From Thermoplasmata archaeon (GTDB lineage Archaea > Thermoplasmatota > Thermoplasmata > Lutacidiplasmatales > UBA184): a DNA stretch of 57,444 bases. The DNA is taken from contig DAHXNZ010000010.1 of assembly GCA_027365105.1 (NCBI GenBank), forward strand, positions 1 through 57,444, given 5' to 3'. The position numbers and the translations under genes are program-made. Below, in pieces: positions 16,621-27,736 of this stretch. Below the pieces are notes generated by a model. That model saw nothing but the letters and a program-made list of their open reading frames with translations. It did not search any database and was not told the origin of the DNA. Each line of letters opens with the position of its first letter. Within the stretch, counting starts at the first letter, position 1.

Positions 16621-18261
16621 TCACGCGCCCGAAGGCGAGAGGGGGACAGGGGCCCGTACCTCCGATCGTTGGTGGGCGAGTGCGGCCTCGACGAGGCCCC
16701 GGTAGAGCGGGTGGGGGGCTTCGGGACGGGAGAGGAACTCCGGATGGAACTGGACCCCGATGAAGAACGGGTGGGACGGGACTTCGAGTGCCTCGACCCG
16801 GCCGTCGGGGCTCCGCCCGGTCACCCGGAGCCCCGCCGCCTCGAACCGGTCGAGATAGCCCGGGTGGATCTCGTAGCGGTGGCGGTGCCGCTCCCGGATC
16901 TCCGTGCGGCCGTAGATCTCGGCGATCCTCGATCCCGGTACGAGGTCGATCCTCTGGGCGCCGAGCCGCATCGTGGCCCCGAGGTGCTCGAGCCCCTTCT
17001 GCTCCTCGAGGAGGCAGACGACGGGGTCCGGAGTCTCCGGGTCGACTTCGGTACTGCTGGCCCGGGCCAGCCCGAGGCTGGTCCGGGCGAACTCGACGGC
17101 GGCCATCTGGAAGCCGTAGCAGACCCCCAGGAACGGCAGGCCGCTCGCCCGGGCCGCCCCGATCGCGAGCATCTTCCCCTCGACCCCACGGGGGCCGAAC
17201 CCCCCGGGGACGAGGAGGGCATCGGAGCGGGTCACCCGCTGGAGGAGGGCCGGGTCCTTGGTCAGCTCCTCCGAATCGTACCACGCGAGCCGGACGCCGA
17301 CGCCCAGCCGGCCCTGACAGTGGTGGAACGCCTCGGAGTGGGAGAGGTAGGCATCGCGGAGCTCGGTGTACTTGCCGACCACCGCAATCTGGACCGATCG
17401 ATCGTGATGGTGGTAGCGGTGCAGGAACTCCGACCAGACGGTGTAGTCCGGGGGGCGGTCGGGCAGTTCGAGGAGTTTCGCCAGAATCTCGCCCACGCCC
17501 TGGGCTTCGAGCACCAGCGGAACGTCGTAGACGACCCGCTGATCCGGGACTGAGATGACAGCGTGGGGCGGGACGTCGCAGAACAGGGAGATCTTGGCCT
17601 TGATTTCCGGGGCGAGGGGCACGGGGGAGCGGGCGAAGATGAGGTGGGGACGGATTCCGATCGCCCGGAGCTCCCGGACCGAGTGCTGGGTCGGCTTGGT
17701 CTTCGACTCCCCGACCGGCCCGACGACCGGGACGAGGGTCGTGTGGACGAACGCCATGCGGTGCTCGCCGAGCTCGTAGGAGAGCTCTCGAAGCGCCTCG
17801 AGGAACGGCATCGACTCGATGTCGCCGACGGTCCCCCCGACCTCGACCAGCGTGACCTCGGCGCCTTCCGACTCGGAGACCTCCCGGATCACCCGCTTGA
17901 TCTCCCCGGTGACGTGCGGGATGATCTGGACGGTATTGCCGAGGTAGTCCCCCCGCCGCTCCTTCTCGATGACCGTGCGGTAGATCTTCCCGGTCGTGAG
18001 GTTGTGTCGGCCGTTGAGCGGCTGATCGAGGAACCGCTCGTAGTTTCCGAGGTCCAGGTCGGCCTCCGTGCCGTCGTCCAGGACGAAGACCTCCCCGTGC
18101 TGGTAGGGGTTCATCGTCCCGGCGTCGACGTTGAGGTACGGGTCGATCTTCAGGATCGTGACGGCGATCCCCCGGGCCTTGAGAAGTCGGCCCAGGGAGG
18201 AGGTGGTGATCCCCTTCCCCAGGCCGGAAATCACCCCTCCGCTGACGGCAATGACCTTCAC
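16621..18261 (-). CDS. pyrG: CTP synthase
   Basis: Glutamine-dependent conversion of UTP to CTP. The N-terminal synthetase domain begins [17 protein letters not shown] (P-loop) and has [13 protein letters not shown] and [12 protein letters not shown]; the C-terminal class-I amidotransferase has PGGFGPRG, nucleophile Cys in GVCYGFQ (about residue 382) and the VQFHPEF His/Glu. At 546 residues it is full length. A TATA-like CCTTTATCG on the minus strand near 18297 suggests its own promoter downstream of pyrK. It overlaps or abuts the 5' end of aspS. Confidence 0.98.
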   Translation of the reverse strand: MKVIAVSGGVISGLGKGITTSSLGRLLKARGIAVTILKIDPYLNVDAGTMNPYQHGEVFVLDDGTEADLDLGNYERFLDQPLNGRHNLTTGKIYRTVIEKERRGDYLGNTVQIIPHVTGEIKRVIREVSESEGAEVTLVEVGGTVGDIESMPFLEALRELSYELGEHRMAFVHTTLVPVVGPVGESKTKPTQHSVRELRAIGIRPHLIFARSPVPLAPEIKAKISLFCDVPPHAVISVPDQRVVYDVPLVLEAQGVGEILAKLLELPDRPPDYTVWSEFLHRYHHHDRSVQIAVVGKYTELRDAYLSHSEAFHHCQGRLGVGVRLAWYDSEELTKDPALLQRVTRSDALLVPGGFGPRGVEGKMLAIGAARASGLPFLGVCYGFQMAAVEFARTSLGLARASSTEVDPETPDPVVCLLEEQKGLEHLGATMRLGAQRIDLVPGSRIAEIYGRTEIRERHRHRYEIHPGYLDRFEAAGLRVTGRSPDGRVEALEVPSHPFFIGVQFHPEFLSRPEAPHPLYRGLVEAALAHQRSEVRAPVPLSPSGA

Positions 18262-18357
18262 CGGTCCCTCCGGAGTTCTCAGAAGGGAGTCGGACGATAA
18301 AGGCTCTGGGTCGGCTGGAGGGTGCGGACGGTCCCGCCGCGTCGGCCGGTCGCCGGG

Positions 18358-19161
18358 TCAGGGTCGGCCGGGACCGTAGGCCTTCCGCCGTCCGGCCGGA
18401 TCCCGATACGAACGGCCGAACTCCTCCAGGTCCTTCAGCCGCTCCCAGGGGAGCAACGGCCCGTCGACGCAGACGTGGTAGGGGCCGAGCGCGCACGCGT
18501 CGCACAGCCCGAGCGCGCACTTCATCTGCCGCTCGACCGAGCAGATCACCGGGACATGGGCACGCTCGGCCCGGTCGGCGACACGTCGCATCATGACCTC
18601 GGGACCGCAGGTCCAGAGGGCATCGTACGGATTCCCCTCCAGCAGCCGGTCCGCCACGGGGGTGACGTAGCCCCGGGTCCCCTCGGACCCGTCATCGGTG
18701 GCGACCTCGACCCGGGCGCCCATCCGCTCGAACCGTTCCCGGAAGAGGAGCTCCCCCGCCGTGACGGCCCCGAGGGCGACGTCGACCGAATGGCCCTCCC
18801 TTCGGGCCGCCTCGGCGGCGGGGGCCAGGACGGCCGCCCCGGACCCGCCGGCCACGATCAGCACGCGGTGCGGGGTCAGGTCGAACGGGGTGCCGTAGGG
18901 ACCCCGGATCCCGATCCGGTCCCCCCGGCGGAGGTCCTGGATCTTCCGGCTGGTCTCGCCCATCGCCTTGACGGTCACACCCCCGAGCGGGCCCTCGGGA
19001 TAGGAGAGCGACATCGGGAGTTCATCCTCCCCCGGAATCCAGACCATGACGAACTGACCCGGCCGGGCCCCCGCCGTCCAGGGAAACCGGAGCGTGACGG
19101 TGGAGGGGGTCTCCGGGGTCACCGCCTCGATCGGAACGATGGTCCGGCTCGGAGGCGTCAA
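18358..19161 (-). CDS. pyrK: Dihydroorotate dehydrogenase electron-transfer subunit
   Basis: FAD/[2Fe-2S] partner of PyrD type 1B, passing electrons from dihydroorotate oxidation to NAD. The ferredoxin-reductase-like barrel contains RPGQFVMVWIPG and the NAD domain VLIVAGGSGAAV; the C-terminal cluster motif CALGLCDACALGPYHVC carries the four ligands. The start is TTG at 19161, whose last two bases overlap the pyrD stop (TTGA), giving 267 residues; the frame upstream only repeats pyrD in another phase. Coupled to pyrD, as in bacteria and many archaea. Confidence 0.93.
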   Translation of the reverse strand: MTPPSRTIVPIEAVTPETPSTVTLRFPWTAGARPGQFVMVWIPGEDELPMSLSYPEGPLGGVTVKAMGETSRKIQDLRRGDRIGIRGPYGTPFDLTPHRVLIVAGGSGAAVLAPAAEAARREGHSVDVALGAVTAGELLFRERFERMGARVEVATDDGSEGTRGYVTPVADRLLEGNPYDALWTCGPEVMMRRVADRAERAHVPVICSVERQMKCALGLCDACALGPYHVCVDGPLLPWERLKDLEEFGRSYRDPAGRRKAYGPGRP

Positions 19162-20144
19162 GGCGTCCCCCGGGGCTCGGCCATCCGGGAGGGGCCGGGG
19201 AAGGGGGACCGGGCGGCCGAAGGCCCCGGAGCCGGACGGTGGGCCCGGCCCACGGCCGCCTCCCATCGGTCGATCCCCAGGGCGTCGAGCCGGGCGGAGA
19301 GCTCCCGGGCGATCGTGCCGAAGAGCGCGACGCCGGGTCCGGAAAGGGCGGTGCCGATCTGCACCGCGCGGGCCCCGGCCAGGAGGTACTCGAGCGCATC
19401 TTCGGCCGACCCGATGCCGCCGATCCCGACGATGGGGATCTGCACCGCTTCATAGATCTGCCACACGCACGCGAGCCCGACCGGCTTGATCGCGGGCCCG
19501 CTGAGCCCCCCGAGCCCGTGGGCCAGGATCGGCCGGGCCAAGTCGACATCGATCGCGAGGGCCCGGACGGTATTGATGGCGCTGATCGCGTGGGCGCCCC
19601 CCCGCTCCGCCGCCCGGGCGAGCCCCGCGGGATCGGCAGTGTTCGGGGTGATCTTGGCCAGGACCGGGAGATCGACGGCGCCGACCACGCTCCGGACGAT
19701 CCGTTCGACCCGCCGGGGGTCGCGGCCGATCTCGCTCCCGAACCCGCGGGCGTGGGGGCAGCTCAGGTTGAGCTCGAGGGCGACGACCCCGGTCTCGGCC
19801 ATCCGGCGGGCGAGGGCGGCGAACTCCCGGGGGGTCGCGGCGAAGATCGATCCGATGACGGGTGCGCCGCCGGCGCGGGCGACGTCGATCTCGGCGGGGT
19901 ACTCCTCGATCCCCGGGTTCGGGAGGCCCATCGCATTCAGGAAACCGACCGGCCCGAGCGGTTCGACCGTGGGGTTCGCATAGCCGGTTCGGGGCGCGGT
20001 TCCGATCGATTTGGTCACCACCCCGCCCGCACCGGCGGCATACGCCGAGGCCATCGACGCGCCGGTCTCGCCCCAGATCCCCGAGGCGAGGAGCAGGGGG
20101 TTCCGCAGCGGGACGCCCGCCAGGTCCACGGTCAGGTCGGCCAC
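19158..20144 (-). CDS. pyrD: Dihydroorotate dehydrogenase, class 1B catalytic subunit
   Basis: FMN enzyme of pyrimidine synthesis. Seen: NPLLLASGIWGETG, LNAMGLPNPG, the active-site Cys in ELNLSCPHARG (class 1), KITPNTADP, and the FMN-phosphate loop VGIGGIGSAEDALEYLLAGA. GTG 20144 was chosen (328 residues) because a minus-strand TATA box (TTTAAGG, about 20172-20166) lies about 22-28 nt upstream and the family starts near DLTVDLAGV; the longer frame to 20228 runs through the promoter and into clpB. Overlaps pyrK by 4 nt. Confidence 0.95.
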   Translation of the reverse strand: MADLTVDLAGVPLRNPLLLASGIWGETGASMASAYAAGAGGVVTKSIGTAPRTGYANPTVEPLGPVGFLNAMGLPNPGIEEYPAEIDVARAGGAPVIGSIFAATPREFAALARRMAETGVVALELNLSCPHARGFGSEIGRDPRRVERIVRSVVGAVDLPVLAKITPNTADPAGLARAAERGGAHAISAINTVRALAIDVDLARPILAHGLGGLSGPAIKPVGLACVWQIYEAVQIPIVGIGGIGSAEDALEYLLAGARAVQIGTALSGPGVALFGTIARELSARLDALGIDRWEAAVGRAHRPAPGPSAARSPFPGPSRMAEPRGTP

Positions 20145-20163
20145 GGCCGTCGGACGGGGGCGT

Positions 20164-20174
20164 TCCTTAAATCG
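20164..20174. promoter_or_regulatory. Shared bidirectional TATA box between pyrD and clpB
   Basis: CCTTAAATCGG lies about 22-30 nt from both pyrD GTG (20144, minus) and clpB ATG (20198, plus). A single AT-rich island seems to serve two leaderless, divergent transcripts. Confidence 0.55.
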
Positions 20175-20197
20175 GCTCGCTCCGATAGAAGGCAACC

Positions 20198-22798
<2,601 letters not shown>

Positions 22799-22805
22799 GC
22801 CCCCG

Positions 22806-23750
22806 ATGACCTCGATCGTCGTGGCGTGCGTCGGGGATTCGGGCGTCGCGGCCGGGCTCGGCAAGAAGGGAGCCACTTCCGATCTTACCCTGTTCAATGC
22901 GGTCCAGGGCGACCGCCAGTATGTGTTCGTCGAGCCGACCCGGTTCCCCGAGAAGATGGTGGCCCTGACGACCGCCCTGTCGATGGCCCACCGGTGCCTG
23001 CTCGTCGTCCACGGGCTCACCCGCAGCCTGGCCGAGACGATCGCCACCGTCGATCTCTTCGACCTCCCCACCGCGATCGTCCGGGGCCCTTCGGTGGGCG
23101 ACGACGAGCTGCGTCGGGCGCTCAAGGGGACCCGGCTCGAGGCGGAGCCGATCCAGACCGAGGAGATGCCGCGCCTGCGGGAGATGGTCGGCGCCTGGGC
23201 TGCACCCGATCGGCCGGGACCGCTCCGGGTCCCGATCGATCACGCCTTCCCGGTGAAGGGGGTCGGAGCGGTCGCCTTGGGGCTCGTCGCCCAAGGTCGG
23301 CTCGAGGCCCACGCGAAGCTCCGGCTCTACCCGACCGCGCTCACCGTCGAGGTCCGGTCGATCCAGGTCCACGACGTCGACCGCGAGAGCGCCACCGTGG
23401 GGGAGCGCGTCGGCGTCGCGCTCAAGGGGATCGAGGCCAGTGAGCTGGCCCGCGGCCAGATCCTCGCCCCCGACGGCTCCCTCCCGCGGACCGAGCGCTG
23501 GCTCGGACGGGACCCGAAGCGCTGCCGCTACTACCGGGGATCGATCGTGCCGGGGGGCCGCTACCATCTGGGCGTCGGGCTCGACGCGTATCCGGTGCAG
23601 GTCGGCTCCGGCTCGGACCCGCTCGAACTCACCGTCGACCGGCCGATCTCGGCCGACCCGGGGTCGCCCGGCTACCTCCTCGATCTCTCGGCGACCACCG
23701 GCGCCCGGATCGTCGGGCGATGGAGGCTGGAACCGGCGGGACCGGTGTGA
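22806..23750 (+). CDS. SelB/EF1A-like translation factor with degenerate G domain (aSelBL-like)
   Basis: A 314-residue paralogue of the EF-Tu/SelB family. Residues about 1-120 replace the GTPase domain: the P-loop position reads GDSGVAAGLGKKG instead of GHVDHGKT, and no DxxG or NKxD motif is visible, so GTP hydrolysis is unlikely. Residues about 145-225 are a good domain 2 (HAFPVKGVGAVALGLVAQG, VRSIQVHDVDRESATVGERV, ALKGIEASELARGQIL), closest in style to SelB. A domain-3-like barrel follows. It resembles the aSelBL group described from archaea, of unknown role. It starts 7 nt after clpB and is presumably co-transcribed with it. Confidence 0.75.
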   Translation: MTSIVVACVGDSGVAAGLGKKGATSDLTLFNAVQGDRQYVFVEPTRFPEKMVALTTALSMAHRCLLVVHGLTRSLAETIATVDLFDLPTAIVRGPSVGDDELRRALKGTRLEAEPIQTEEMPRLREMVGAWAAPDRPGPLRVPIDHAFPVKGVGAVALGLVAQGRLEAHAKLRLYPTALTVEVRSIQVHDVDRESATVGERVGVALKGIEASELARGQILAPDGSLPRTERWLGRDPKRCRYYRGSIVPGGRYHLGVGLDAYPVQVGSGSDPLELTVDRPISADPGSPGYLLDLSATTGARIVGRWRLEPAGPV

Positions 23751-23763
23751 CGGCCGTCTGCCG

Positions 23764-24969
23764 TCAGGCGAACATCGTGACCGACTCCTTCCGGAGTTCT
23801 TCCTCGCCGACGACCTTCTCGACGGCGCGCTCGAAGTCCTGCAGGGTCACCTGATCGCGCTCCTCGCGGATGGCCCCCATGCCGGCCTCGGTGCAGATCG
23901 CCTTGATGTCGGCGCCGGTCACCCCGTCGCACCGTTGGGCGAGCGACTCGAAATCGATCGGTTCGCGCAGGGCCATCCCGCGGGAGTGGATCCGGAAGAT
24001 CTCGGCCCGGCCGACCTCGCCCGGCACGGGGATCTCGATGATCCGGTCGAACCGGCCGGGCCGGAGGAGCGCGTCGTCCAGGATGTCGGGCCGGTTGGTC
24101 GCCGCGATGATCTTGACGTTCGAGAGGGGTTCGAAGCCGTCCATTTCGGCGAGCAGCTGCATCAGGGTCCGCTGGACCTCACGGTCGCCGCTGGTGGCGA
24201 CCTCGAGCCGCTTGGCGCCGATCGAGTCCACCTCGTCGATGAAGATGATCGACGGGGCCTTCTCCCGGGCGAGCTGGAAGAGTTCCCGGACGAGCCGGGC
24301 CCCTTCCCCGATGTACTTCTGCACGAGCTCGCTGCCGACCAGCCGGATGAAGGTGGCGTTCGTGTGGTGGGCCACCGCCTTCGCGATCAGGGTCTTCCCG
24401 GTCCCGGGCGGGCCCAGGAGCAGGACGCCCTTCGGGGGATCGACCCCGATCTTGCGGTAGAGTTCGCTGCGGAGCAGGGGGTACTCCACCGCTTCGCGGA
24501 TCTCGCGGATCTGGTCGCCGAGGCCGCCGACGTCCTGGTAGGTGGCGGTCGGCTTCGTGACGATCTCGCTCGCGGAGACCATGGGGTCGACCGAGGCCGG
24601 GAGGACGCCCATGACGGCGAGCGTCTGCTTGTTGAGGGCCACGCGGCTCCCGATCGAGATCTTCGCGGTCTCAATCGATTCCGCGGCCGTGACGACGAAG
24701 TCGGGGCCGGTCGAGGACTTGACCACGATCCGCCCGTCGGTCAGCACATCCCGGACGTTCCCGACGATCAACGGAGGGTACCGGAGCCGGTCGAGCTCGG
24801 TCTTGAGCCGCTTGACTTCGCGCTGGAGCCGAAGGATCTCGGCCTCCATGTAGTGCCGCTCGCTCTCGATGCGCTTGATCGCGTCGGCCAACTGGTTGTT
24901 GCGGAGCTCGAGAAACGAGACGCGTTCCAGCCGGTCCGCTTCGGTGGGCGTGGCTTCCGGTTCGCTCAT
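23764..24969 (-). CDS. pan: Proteasome-activating nucleotidase PAN
   Basis: AAA+ hexamer that unfolds substrates for the 20S proteasome. An N-terminal coiled coil (about residues 15-65) leads into an OB domain, then AAA+ with Walker A GPPGTGKT (about 187), Walker B IIFIDEVDSIG and the arginine fingers in RPGRFDRII. The C terminus is VTMFA, so the proteasome-docking HbYX motif appears as hydrophobic-Phe-X rather than Tyr. ATG 24969 is preferred over 25002 because the TATA box (25012-25020) is only about 10 nt from the latter. Divergent from pantoate kinase; proteasome genes are not in the window. Confidence 0.95.
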   Translation of the reverse strand: MSEPEATPTEADRLERVSFLELRNNQLADAIKRIESERHYMEAEILRLQREVKRLKTELDRLRYPPLIVGNVRDVLTDGRIVVKSSTGPDFVVTAAESIETAKISIGSRVALNKQTLAVMGVLPASVDPMVSASEIVTKPTATYQDVGGLGDQIREIREAVEYPLLRSELYRKIGVDPPKGVLLLGPPGTGKTLIAKAVAHHTNATFIRLVGSELVQKYIGEGARLVRELFQLAREKAPSIIFIDEVDSIGAKRLEVATSGDREVQRTLMQLLAEMDGFEPLSNVKIIAATNRPDILDDALLRPGRFDRIIEIPVPGEVGRAEIFRIHSRGMALREPIDFESLAQRCDGVTGADIKAICTEAGMGAIREERDQVTLQDFERAVEKVVGEEELRKESVTMFA

Positions 24970-25011
24970 GGTGGGCGGGGCCGCTCTCCCGAAGAGAACC
25001 ATGACGCCCTG

Positions 25012-25020
25012 CCTTATAAG
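25012..25020. promoter_or_regulatory. Palindromic TATA box between pan and pantoate kinase
   Basis: CCTTATAAG contains the self-complementary TTATAA. It lies about 29-34 nt before the plus-strand ATG at 25048 and about 43-51 nt before the preferred PAN start on the minus strand, so it may drive both genes. Confidence 0.55.
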
Positions 25021-25047
25021 TAATCGTCAGTCCGAGGGGGCGGACCG

Positions 25048-26013
25048 ATGGGACCGACCCGCTGGGCGTTCGGCTGGGCGCCGGGGCATGTCACCGGGAT
25101 CTTCCTCCCGGCCGCGGAGTCCCCGGACCCGCGGGCGCGCGGGTCGATCGGGGGCGGGATCGTGCTCGATTCGGGGGTTCGGGCGGTCGCGCGATGGACC
25201 CCCGGCTCCGACGTCCGCCTTCGGGTGGTCGACGATTCGGGCCATCCCCTCCCGATCTCCCGGGAGGTCGCGGAACGGCTCCGGGGGAGCCGCCACGGTG
25301 CGCTCGATCTGGTCCTCACCCACGACTTTCCGATCGGGCAGGGCTTTGGCATGAGCGCGGCGGGCGCCGTGGCGACCGCCCTCGCGGTCGGGCGTCTGTT
25401 CGGGGCCGAACGGTCCCGCGCGATCGAAGCCGCCCATCGGGCCGACCTGTCCGGGGGCGGGGGCCTGGGCGGAGTGGCCGCGATCCTGGGCGGCGGGGTG
25501 GAGTTCAGGATCCGACCGGGAATCCCGCCGTGGGGTCGGATCGTCCACCGGCCCTGGCCCGGCCCGATCTGGGTCGGTTGGGTCGGGCGGCCGATCCCCT
25601 CCCCCCGCGCCCTCGCCGATCGAGGGCTCCACCGCCGGATCGCGACGGCGGCCCGGGACCTCCCGACCCTGCTCGACGATCCCGATCCCCGGCGGCTGTT
25701 CGAGGCCGGCGAGCGGTTCACCGACGCGCTCGCCCTGGCCCGGGGGGCCCTCGCCGGGAGGATCGACCGGCTTCGGCGGGCCGGCGCCTGGACGATGCAG
25801 ACGATGTTCGGCCGGGCCTGGCTCGCCGTCCCCCCGACCGCCCGCGTCGACCGGGCCGTCCGGAGGATCGTCGAGGCGGAGGGATGGGCGGCCCGGCGGT
25901 GCCGATCGGCGCGCCGGGGACCGCGGGCCGGGCTCCTCCCGTCCGCCCCCCGGCACCGGCCCCCGCCGTCCCTCCGTGGCTTCCGCTCCCACCGGGACCC
26001 GGTCGAACCTTAA
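25048..26013 (+). CDS. Pantoate kinase
   Basis: Archaeal GHMP-family kinase that phosphorylates pantoate in the archaeal CoA pathway (replacing the bacterial order of reactions). The N terminus FGWAPGHVTGIF and IGGGIVLDSGV match the family; the GHMP ATP-binding loop is FPIGQGFGMSAAGAVATALAVG (about residues 94-115). The C-terminal 50 residues are basic and proline-rich and not obviously conserved. The ATG at 25048 is about 30 nt from the TATA box. The partner phosphopantothenate synthetase gene is not in the window. Confidence 0.85.
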   Translation: MGPTRWAFGWAPGHVTGIFLPAAESPDPRARGSIGGGIVLDSGVRAVARWTPGSDVRLRVVDDSGHPLPISREVAERLRGSRHGALDLVLTHDFPIGQGFGMSAAGAVATALAVGRLFGAERSRAIEAAHRADLSGGGGLGGVAAILGGGVEFRIRPGIPPWGRIVHRPWPGPIWVGWVGRPIPSPRALADRGLHRRIATAARDLPTLLDDPDPRRLFEAGERFTDALALARGALAGRIDRLRRAGAWTMQTMFGRAWLAVPPTARVDRAVRRIVEAEGWAARRCRSARRGPRAGLLPSAPRHRPPPSLRGFRSHRDPVEP

Positions 26014-26054
26014 GTAGGGGCGTGCCTCGGGGCCGCGGGGGTGGCGTCCCCCGT

Positions 26055-26121
26055 CCGCGGATCCTTCCGCGGTACCCCGCCGCTCCGGCGGCCAATGACG
26101 CCTGCTTCAGAACGAGGCAGG
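26055..26121 (+). promoter_or_regulatory. Three tandem hairpins in the leader of the Ehr-like operon
   Basis: Between a TATA-like CCTTAAGTAG (about 26009-26018) and the GTG at 26126 lie three perfect stem-loops: CCGCGG-N6-CCGCGG (26055-26072), CCGCCG-CTC-CGGCGG (26077-26091) and CCTGC-N11-GCAGG (26101-26121). The leader of roughly 85 nt is unusual for this otherwise mostly leaderless genome. Confidence 0.4.
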
Positions 26122-26125
26122 GAAC

Positions 26126-27085
26126 GTGGTCGATATCGGAGCGCAGGAGATCAACCTCCTCCAAGCGGTCGTCGTGCTGCTCGGCGCTCCGCTGTGGGCC
26201 GGCCTCTACGCGCGCGGCCGGGCCTGGACCGAGTCCCGTCGGGGGCCGCCCATCCTCCAGCCGTACTACGATCTCGCGAAGCTCCTCCGCAAGGAGACGC
26301 TGCTGCCCGAAGGGAGCTCGGCGTTCTTCGTGCTGGGCCCGTTCGTGGCCTTCGGGGCGTACCTGACGATCGCGGTCATCGTGCCGGTCGTCACCCCCTA
26401 CCCGCTCCCCTATGCCGGGCTCGCCGACCTGCTCGGGGGGGGCCTGTTGTTCGGGCTGGCGGCGATCGTCGCGTCGCTCGCCGCGCTCGACTCGGGGAGC
26501 AACTACGCGGCATTGGGCGCGAGCCGGGCGACTACCTTCGGAGCCTTCGGCGAGCCGGTGCTCATCATGGTCTTCTTTGCGGTGGCGGTGATCACCGGCA
26601 CCAACAATCCCTACGTGACCACCCAGCTCCTGGCCGGCTCGGCGGCGGCCTATCTTTCCCCGACCCACCTCCTGGCGACCGGCGCCTTCTTCCTGCTCCT
26701 CCTCGCCGAGATCGGGAAGCTCCCGATCGAGAGTCCGGGCCACCTGGAATTCGGGCTCATGGGGGAAGCCCAGGCCTTCGAGCACTCCGGCCGGCTGTTC
26801 GGCGTGATCCAGTGGAACGGCTGGCTCAAGCAGTTCCTGCTCGCCGCGATCTTCCTGAACGTCTTCGCGGCCCCGTGGGGCCTCGCCGCGGCCCCCACGC
26901 TCGTCGCCGCGCTCGCGAACACCGGTCTCCTCGCGGCCAAGCTCGCCGGCCTGGCCGGTCTCCTGATCCTGGTCGAGGCCTCGATCGCCAAGATCCGGCT
27001 CTTCAAGATCCAGGACTTCCTGGTGATCGCCTTCTCGCTGGGGCTCCTGTCGGTCGTGGCCTGGCTGTGGCTGGGGGTGGGCTGA
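26126..27085 (+). CDS. Ehr-like complex, NuoH/HyfC (HycD)-type membrane subunit
   Basis: Membrane subunit linking the redox arm to the ion-pumping arm in complex-I-like enzymes. About eight hydrophobic segments; signature text includes QPYYDLAKLLRKETLLPEGSS near residue 45, GSNYAALGASR, and LLAEIGKLPIESPG with EFGLMGEAQAFEHSG near residues 192-225, the charged loop equivalent to the quinone-site region of NuoH. At 319 residues the length is normal. GTG start at 26126; stop directly abuts the next gene. First of six tightly packed genes. Confidence 0.88.
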   Translation: MVDIGAQEINLLQAVVVLLGAPLWAGLYARGRAWTESRRGPPILQPYYDLAKLLRKETLLPEGSSAFFVLGPFVAFGAYLTIAVIVPVVTPYPLPYAGLADLLGGGLLFGLAAIVASLAALDSGSNYAALGASRATTFGAFGEPVLIMVFFAVAVITGTNNPYVTTQLLAGSAAAYLSPTHLLATGAFFLLLLAEIGKLPIESPGHLEFGLMGEAQAFEHSGRLFGVIQWNGWLKQFLLAAIFLNVFAAPWGLAAAPTLVAALANTGLLAAKLAGLAGLLILVEASIAKIRLFKIQDFLVIAFSLGLLSVVAWLWLGVG

Positions 27086-27736
27086 ATGGGCGTCGACCTC
27101 CTCCAGATCACCATCCTCCTGGGCATGGCGATGCTCGTCCTCGCGCTCTACCTCCAGGCCGAGTCGTTCATCGGCCCGCAGATCCAGGGGATCGCCCTCC
27201 AGTCGCTGCTGCTGGGGGGCCTCCTCGGCCTCCTGGCCGCGGAGGAGCATAGCCTGCCCCTCGCGGCCCTCGCCGGGCTGACGGTCGGGGTCCGGGCACT
27301 CCTCCTGCCGCACATCCTCGCCCGGCAGGCCGGGGCCTACCGGGTCCCGGAGCGGGAGCTTCGGGCCGGGCGACGGGTCCGGGGCCACGCCCTGGCGGCG
27401 GTCCTGGTGGCTGTCGCGGGCGGCGGGCTCTATCTCCAGGTCCTCGGGCCGGCCCTCGCCAGCCCGGACGGGGTGATCCCCTTCCTGCTCCTCCTGGAGG
27501 GGCTCCTCCTCCTGGCGACCCGGTCGAATCCCCTGGCCCGGGTGATCGCCTACTTGGAGGAGGAGAACGCCATCGTCCTGCTCGGCGCGCTGGTGGCCGC
27601 CGGCTTCCCGCTCCTCGTCGAGAGCGTGATCCTGCTCGACCTCTTCGGGGTCGTCCTGGTCGCCGGGATTCTGGCCCTCCATCGTACCGCGGCCGGGGTG
27701 CCCGAGGAGGGCTTCGTGGAGGAGTTGACCGGATGA
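27086..27736 (+). CDS. Ehr-like complex, HyfE-type (NuoK-related) membrane subunit
   Basis: A 216-residue, six- to seven-helix membrane protein resembling hydrogenase-4 component E, which contains a NuoK-like half. Membrane segments run through ILLGMAMLVLALYLQ, the GIALQSLLLGGLLGLLAAEEH segment with its acidic pair, VRALLLPHIL, and the C-terminal YLEEENAIVLLGALVAAG with three consecutive acids. The ENAIxLLG text is typical of HyfE/HyfK. It starts immediately after the previous stop and overlaps the next gene by 4 nt. Confidence 0.85.
   Translation: MGVDLLQITILLGMAMLVLALYLQAESFIGPQIQGIALQSLLLGGLLGLLAAEEHSLPLAALAGLTVGVRALLLPHILARQAGAYRVPERELRAGRRVRGHALAAVLVAVAGGGLYLQVLGPALASPDGVIPFLLLLEGLLLLATRSNPLARVIAYLEEENAIVLLGALVAAGFPLLVESVILLDLFGVVLVAGILALHRTAAGVPEEGFVEELTG

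Noticed and set aside
13284-16763. 1159-codon open frame antisense to mcm/aspS
   Set aside because: Same GC-driven artefact; MCM and AspRS motifs lie on the other strand.
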